Assembly (NCBI RefSeq): GCF_004210375.1
Contig: NC_134834.1
Span: forward strand, 95,980,170-96,044,169
DNA: 64,000 nucleotides
Reading direction: 5' to 3'
Origin: Tachypleus tridentatus
Lineage: Eukaryota; Arthropoda; Merostomata; Xiphosura; Limulidae
Numbering within the stretch: the first letter of the stretch is position 1; every line of letters begins with the position of its first letter. The notes beneath the pieces were generated by a model, which worked only from the letters and a program-made list of their open reading frames with translations, made no database searches and had not been told where the DNA came from. The position numbers were made by a program, and so were the translations under genes. Positions 57,721 through 64,000 of this stretch are shown one piece after another.

Positions 57721-60084
57721 ATGAACTTTGATACATTTTCGAAATCTGTAAGTTTTATACACACAGAAATTACATCATAAGTTATTTATACTAAAACTCT
57801 GAATCTGGTGAACTATACACTAATTTTAATCAATAAACAAATACACTTGCTAAAACCATATCATACTAATGTATAGAGAGAGCTGTAAATCATTTTATTG
57901 ACATGATAAAACAGTTTGCATAAGAGTGATACTTAAGCCTCAATAACATTCTTAAAGTATTGTGTTGGGAAGAGAAGTTTTCCCTTTTCTAAGTTTAGGA
58001 ACAAGAGAAGACTGCCATTGTAATGTAAACCACCATCCAACTCCATCATGCCACTGAATGCGTGTGTGTGTTCATCAGATATTCACTTGAGTTCTTGTTT
58101 CTCCTGAAGACTCGTATTCGATTATACCAAACAAATCCTTTTGTTCTAACAAAGACAATAAGTACCTCACTAACTGTGGTCTAAGTTAAAAATACCGTGT
58201 TTAGTTGTATCATTTAACATAGTTCGTCATGACTTGTTATGGTTAAATACTTAAATATTATGTTGAGAGATAGATTTTATAACTCACTAATTTGATGTTT
58301 AAATATCAATGATTCAATTTCGTAATGCATTAAATATGGAAAATATACGTTTGAGTAATGTCATTATTGGCTCGTACAAAGATGTTTTAGAAAAGGACCA
58401 TATACTTACAAAAATGTAAGACTATAAAACGTTTAAACAAATAAGTCCATTTACATTAATTATTTCACCCATTAAATAAATATACGAACAAGATGTTTGC
58501 TGAAGAATTTCAGACTTTGCTTTTGAACTTTGATATCTGAGTTTTGTACTTTTAGGATTACTGCTGATGAAGTCATACACCAAAGATTAGCATTCCTTGA
58601 TTTGGTGTGCAATGGAAAGTGCAATGTTGGTCTTTGATCATTTAGCGCGATGTCAACAGAGTTTATCGTATTACTACTATCTTGGCCTAAACGTTCTTAA
58701 ACTATTTACCTAATTCGTGCTGGTAGCGAAATGGCACGAAATGATAGTCACTGCTCGTAAGTTGTTAACATGCGTACACAAAGTAAAATAAGGTCAATTA
58801 TGATCAGAGTAATCGTGAAAAGAAAAATCGATGAACATGGAATTGGAGCGAAAGTTACTAATAACAGTTCCCAGGTAAAACTTTTAATTACTATATAGCT
58901 CCAAGACTGATCCTAAATTTGGGATGCGTTAGATAACAAATCATAAATATGTTGAAATTAGACAATTACTTACAATACAATTGTATTTAAGTCAATATGG
59001 AAACAATTATCTGTTATACCTGAAATGTACATGTGATGAATATCTAATATGGAACACAATGATAAAAATATTTCGCTTGAACTGATAGCACCCTATATAT
59101 TACCAATGTATCGCTTCTACTCATATTTTCACCACAATTGTCCATGGTTACTCCCAAATTAAGATAACAATCAAGTGGTCAAGACCCATTTATTTTATCT
59201 CAAAGTATTGCGTGGAAGTGCTTTTGGAGTAAAATAGAAGATAACGATATGGAACACCTAGTTTCTCCAGGTGTTTACTGATATCACTAGTTGGTATCTT
59301 CAATAAGAAAACGAATGTTTTTTTATTTGTAACCTAGTAATCCTAGCAAAACAAAATAATAATTCTTTTAAATCAGTAACTGAAACGCAATTTTGCACAA
59401 ATTTTCTTTATGTCTTTTTAAATGTTCTGCTTTTAAGTTATATTAATTGTTATAAGGAAAATTATGGTTTCTTGTTCCTTAATGGATGTTAGGTTTTTAT
59501 AGGGCCGCGATTAGTTTCAGTAGGTGTCTGTGACTTGTTGGCGATTTTTCCAAAAATAAATGGACAGCACAAATCCATGTGCTTTAGTGTCGTGTAAGTG
59601 TGCGCGTGAGACACTTTGTTTTAAAGTATCGTATAGACTCCCACACGAGATGTATTAAAGTGAAATTACGATGACCACCCATGTTTTACTACAAGAATAA
59701 TATCATGATTTAACATTAAATATTTATTTACAACCCTAAATTTTCCAAACATGTTTCATACTTATCAAAATTCAATGCAAAAATTTGAGTAAATTATATT
59801 TTGTAGCCTCACTATGCCATTTCGATCCATGTCAACACGTTCGGTCAACCTTTACCTGACCACCGTGCATCTTGACAACAAACCCCCAGCGTAGCATTGG
59901 TTTATTGATATACAAAATCCAATGCACGTTTATATTTTTTCAGTATCGATCTTCAAACAACATCACTTTTTTATAACATTTGATAACCGCTCACGTGAAG
60001 ATAAAACTACATTTAGTATACGTTTACTTATTAATTCAAATGAAGCGTTAAAAGATCAATAGCGCCAGAAATGAAAATACTCAA
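57721..60084. other. no feature recognised
   Basis: A/T-rich flank of the satellite with only chance ORFs. No mobile-element ends were recognised. Confidence 0.5.
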
Positions 60085-63000
60085 GAAATAAGTGTGCTTT
60101 AGCTGTTTTTGAAGACATCTTTACCACATAATAAGAGTGCTCTAGCTGTTTCTAAAGACATCTTTACCACATAATAAGTGTGCTCTAGCTGTTTCTGAAG
60201 ACATCTTTAACACATAATAAGAGTGCTCTAGCTGTTTCTAAAGACATCTTTAACACAGAATAAGTGTGCTCTAGCTGTTTCTAAAGACATCTTTAACACA
60301 GAATAAGTGTGCTCTAGCTGTTTCTGAAGACATCTTTACCACATAATAAGTGTGCTCTAACAATTTCTGAAAACATCTTTACCACATAATAAGAGTGCTC
60401 TAGCTGTTTATAAAGACATCTTTAACACAGAATAAGTGTGCTCTAGCTGTTTCTAAAGACATCCTTACCACAGAATAAGTGTGCTCTAGCTGTTTCTGAA
60501 GACATCATTACCACAGAATAAGTGTGCTCTAGCTGTTTCTAAAGACATCTTTAACACAGAATAAGTGTGCTCTAGCTGTTTCTAAAGACATCTTTAACAC
60601 AGAATAAGTGTGCTCTAGCTGTTTCTGAAGACATCTTTACCACATAATAAGTGTGCTCTACCTGTTTCTGAAGACATCTTTACCACATAATAAGTGTGCT
60701 CTAACTGTTTCTGAAGACATCTTTACCACATAATAAGTGTGCTCTAGCTGTTTCTGAAAACATCTTTACCACATAATAAGTGTGCTCTAGCTGTTTCTTA
60801 AAACATCTTTACCACATAATAAGTGTGCTCTAGCTGTTTCTGAAAACATCTTTACCACATAATAAGTGTGCTCTAGCTGTTTCTGAAAACATCTTTACCA
60901 CATAATAAGTGTGCTCTAGCTGTTTCTGAAAACATCTTTACCACATAATAAGTGTGCTCTAGCTGTTTCTGAAAACATCTTTACCACATAATGAGTGTGC
61001 TCTAGCTGTTTCTAAAGACATCTTTACCACAGAATAAGTGTGCTCTAGCTGTTTCTGAAAACATCTTTACCACATAATAAGTGTGCTCTAGCTGTTTCTG
61101 AAAACATCTTTACCACATAATAAGTGTGCTCTAGCTGTTTCTGAAAACATTTTTACCACATAATAAGTGTGCTCTAGCTGTTTCTGAAAACATCTTTACC
61201 ACATAATAAGTGTGCTCAAGCTGTTTCTCAAAACATCTTTACCACATAATAAGTGTGCTCTAGCTGTTTCTGAAGACGTCTTTACCACATAATAAGTGTG
61301 CTCTAACTGTTTCTGAAGACATCTTTACCACATAATAAGTGTGCTCTAGCTGTTTCTGAAGACATCTTTGCCACATAATAAGTGTGCTCTAACTGTTTCT
61401 GAAGACATCTTTACCACATAATAAGTGTGCTCTAGCTGTTTCTGAAGACATCTTTACCACATAATAAGTGTGCTCTAACTGTTTCTGAAGACATCTTTAC
61501 CAAATAATAAGTGTGCTCTAGCTGTTTCTGAAAACATCTTTACCACATAATAAGTGTGCTCTAGCTGTTTCTGAAGACATCTTTACCATAGAATAAGTGT
61601 GCTCTAGCTGTTTCTGAAAACATCTTTACCACATAATAAGTGTGCTCTAGCTGTTTCTGAAGACATCTTTAACACATAATAAGTGTGCTCTAACTGTTTC
61701 TGAAGACATCTTTAACACATAATAAGTGTGTTCTAACTGTTTCTGAAGACATCTTTACCACATAATAAGTGTGCTCTAACTGTTTCTAAAGACATCTTTA
61801 CCACATAATAAGTGTGTTCTAACTGTTTCTGAAGACATCTTTACCAAATAATAAGTGTGTTCTAACTGTTTCTGAAGACATCTTTACCACATAATAAGTG
61901 TGCTCTAGCTGTTTCTGAAGACATCTTTAACACATAATAAGTGTGCTCTAACTGTTTCTGAAGACATCTTTGCCACATAATAAGTGTGCTCTAACTGTTT
62001 CTGAAGACATCTTTACCACATAATAAGTGTGCTCTAGCTGTTTCTGAAAACATCTTTACCACATAATAAGTGTGCTCTAGCTGTTTCTGAAAACATCTTT
62101 ACCACATAATGAGTGTGCTCTAGCTGTTTCTAAAGACATCTTTACCACAGAATAAGGGTGCTCTAGCTGTTTCTGAAAACATCTTTAACACAGAATAAGT
62201 GTGCTCTAGCTGTTTCTAAAGACATCTTTAACACAGAATAAGTGTGCTCTAGCTGTTTCTGAAGACATCTTTACCACACAATAAGTGTGCTCTACCTGTT
62301 TCTGAAGACATCTTTACCACAGAATAAGTGTGCTCTAACTGTTTCTGAAGACATCTTTACCACATAATAAGTGTGCTCTAACTGTTTCTGAAGACATCTT
62401 TACCACATAATAAGTGTGCTCTAGCTGTTTCTTAAAACATCTTTACCACATAATAAGTGTGCTCTAGCTGTTTCGGAAGACATCTTTACCACATAATAAG
62501 TGTGCTCTAGCTGTTTCTGAAAACATCTTTACCACATAATAAGTGTGCTCTAACTGTTTCTGAAGACATCTTTACCACATAATAAGTGTGCTCTAACTGT
62601 TTCTGAAGACATCTTTGCCACATAATAAGTGTGCTCTAACTGTTTCTGAAGACATCTTTACCACATAATAAGTGTGCTCTAGCTGTTTTTGAAAACATCT
62701 TTACCACATAATAAGTGTGCTCTAGCTGTTTCTGAAAACATCTTTACCACATAATAAGTGTGCTCTAGCTGTTTCTGAAAACATTTTTACCACATAATAA
62801 GTGTGCTCTAGCTGTTTCTGAAAACATCTTTACCACATAATAAGTGTGCTCTAGCTGTTTCTGAAAACATCTTTACCACATAATAAGTGTGCTCTAGCTG
62901 TTTCTGAAGACGTCTTTACCACAGAATAAGTGTGCTCTAGCTGTTTCTAAAGACATCTTTAACACATAATAAGTGTGCTCTAACTGTTTCTGAAGACATC

Positions 63001-64000
63001 TTTACCACATAATAAGTGTGCTCTAACTGTTTCTGAAGACATCTTTGCCACATAATAAGTGTGCTCTAACTGTTTCTGAAGACATCTTTACCAAATAATA
63101 AGTGTGCTCTAGCTGTTTCTGAAAACATCTTTACCACATAATAAGTGTGCTCTAGCTGTTTCTGAAGACATCTTTACCATAGAATAAGTGTGCTCTAGCT
63201 GTTTCTTAAAACATCTTTACCACATAATAAGTGTGCTCTAGCTGTTTCGGAAGACATCTTTACCACATAATAAGTGTGCTCTAGCTGTTTCTGAAAACAT
63301 CTTTACCACATAATAAGTGTGCTCTAGCTGTTTCTGAAAACATCTTTACCACATAATGAGTGTGCTCTAGCTGTTTCTAAAGACATCTTTACCACAGAAT
63401 AAGTGTGCTCTAGCTGTTTCTGAAAACATCTTTACCACATAATAAGTGTGCTCTAGCTGTTTCTGAAAACATCTTTACCACATAATAAGTGTGCTCTAGC
63501 TGTTTCTGAAAACATTTTTACCACATAATAAGTGTGCTCTAGCTGTTTCTGAAAACATCTTTACCACATTATAAGTGTGCTCTAGCTGTTTCTGAAAACA
63601 TCTTTACCACATAATAAGTGTGCTCTAGCTGTTTCTGAAGACGTCTTTACCACAGAATAAGTGTGCTCTAGCTGTTTCTGAAGACATCTTTAACACATAA
63701 TAAGTGTGCTCTAACTGTTTCTGAAGACATCTTTACCACATAATAAGTGTGTTCTAACTGTTTCTGAAAACATCTTTACCACATAATAAGTGTGCTCTAG
63801 CTGTTTCTGAAGACATCTTTACCATAGAATAAGTGTGCTCTAGCTGTTTCTGAAAACATCTTTACCACATAATAAGTGTGCTCTAGCTGTTTCTGAAGAC
63901 ATCTTTAACACATAATAAGTGTGCTCTAACTGTTTCTGAAGACATCTTTACCACATAATAAGTGTGTTCTAACTGTTTCTGAAGACATCTTTACCACATA
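60085..64000. repeat. 43-bp satellite array, about 90 units, running off the window
   Basis: The unit is ATAATAAGTGTGCTCTAGCT followed by GTTTCTGAAGACATCTTTACCAC. Variation is concentrated at a few positions (AGCTG/AACTG, GAAGAC/GAAAAC/AAAGAC, CATAAT/CAGAAT, TACCAC/TAACAC). Rare variants recur at exact multiples of 43: ATGAGTG at 60991, 62109 and 63356 (26 and 29 units), and TTTCGG at 62471 and 63245 (18 units). This shows higher-order duplication. No coding or spacer structure. Confidence 0.96.

Noticed and set aside
60085-64000. CRISPR-like array
   Set aside because: The 43-bp units abut directly with no unique spacers, in an intron-containing eukaryotic genome. The same applies to the 37-bp and 63-bp arrays.

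Overview
The window is AT-rich, repeat-dense animal nuclear DNA. Its one confidently recognised host gene is an arthropod-type Myc gene with spliceosomal introns. Most of the rest is transposable elements. The dominant repeat is a tRNA-derived SINE of about 270 bp, present more than twenty times. From memory, this SINE and the cysteine-rich ORF at 47997-48833 are typical of horseshoe crabs (Limulidae: Limulus, Tachypleus, Carcinoscorpius). No database search was possible, so the species call is an inference; chelicerate or arthropod is safer.

Layout. 1-3500: SINEs in otherwise unremarkable DNA. 3800-6670: minus-strand, decayed Ty3/gypsy-type pol in the unusual order protease tail, integrase, reverse transcriptase, RNase H, with a tandem array grown inside the integrase N-terminus. 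7258-7680: decayed non-LTR reverse transcriptase. 10546-14946: Myc on the minus strand in two coding exons, with Myc box I, Myc box II, the acidic exon-junction motif and bHLH-zipper. A one-base homopolymer change breaks the first coding exon, and a possible non-coding first exon ends near 19503. 16257-16870: patchwork containing a 73-bp exact copy of the Myc start-codon region. 20894-21052: fold-back element.

About 21330-41690 is a tandem segmental duplication of about 10 kb. Its two copies share a decayed mariner, SINEs, a microsatellite and hairpins. The junction SINE is a chimera of the two SINEs that bound the unit, as expected from recombination between SINEs, although an assembly artefact could look the same.

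42350-47000: more SINEs, a 62-bp perfect snap-back of a SINE, a 63-bp tandem array, and a 37-bp minisatellite that appears to derive from the SINE body. 47750-48730: DNA transposon with CACTG ends and a TTA duplication, carrying a truncated ORF. 50230-53094: near-complete hAT element with terminal repeats, 8-bp target duplication and a dead transposase. 54400-57720: SINEs. 60085-64000: a 43-bp satellite with higher-order structure that runs off the window.

The genes do not form a pathway. Myc is a transcription factor expected to act in the nucleus with Max; the rest are mobile-element remnants and repeats. I found no convincing undescribed multi-gene system. The most informative items are the Myc lesion and its partial copy, the SINE-bounded duplication, the SINE-derived minisatellite, and the shared tail of two SINE families.
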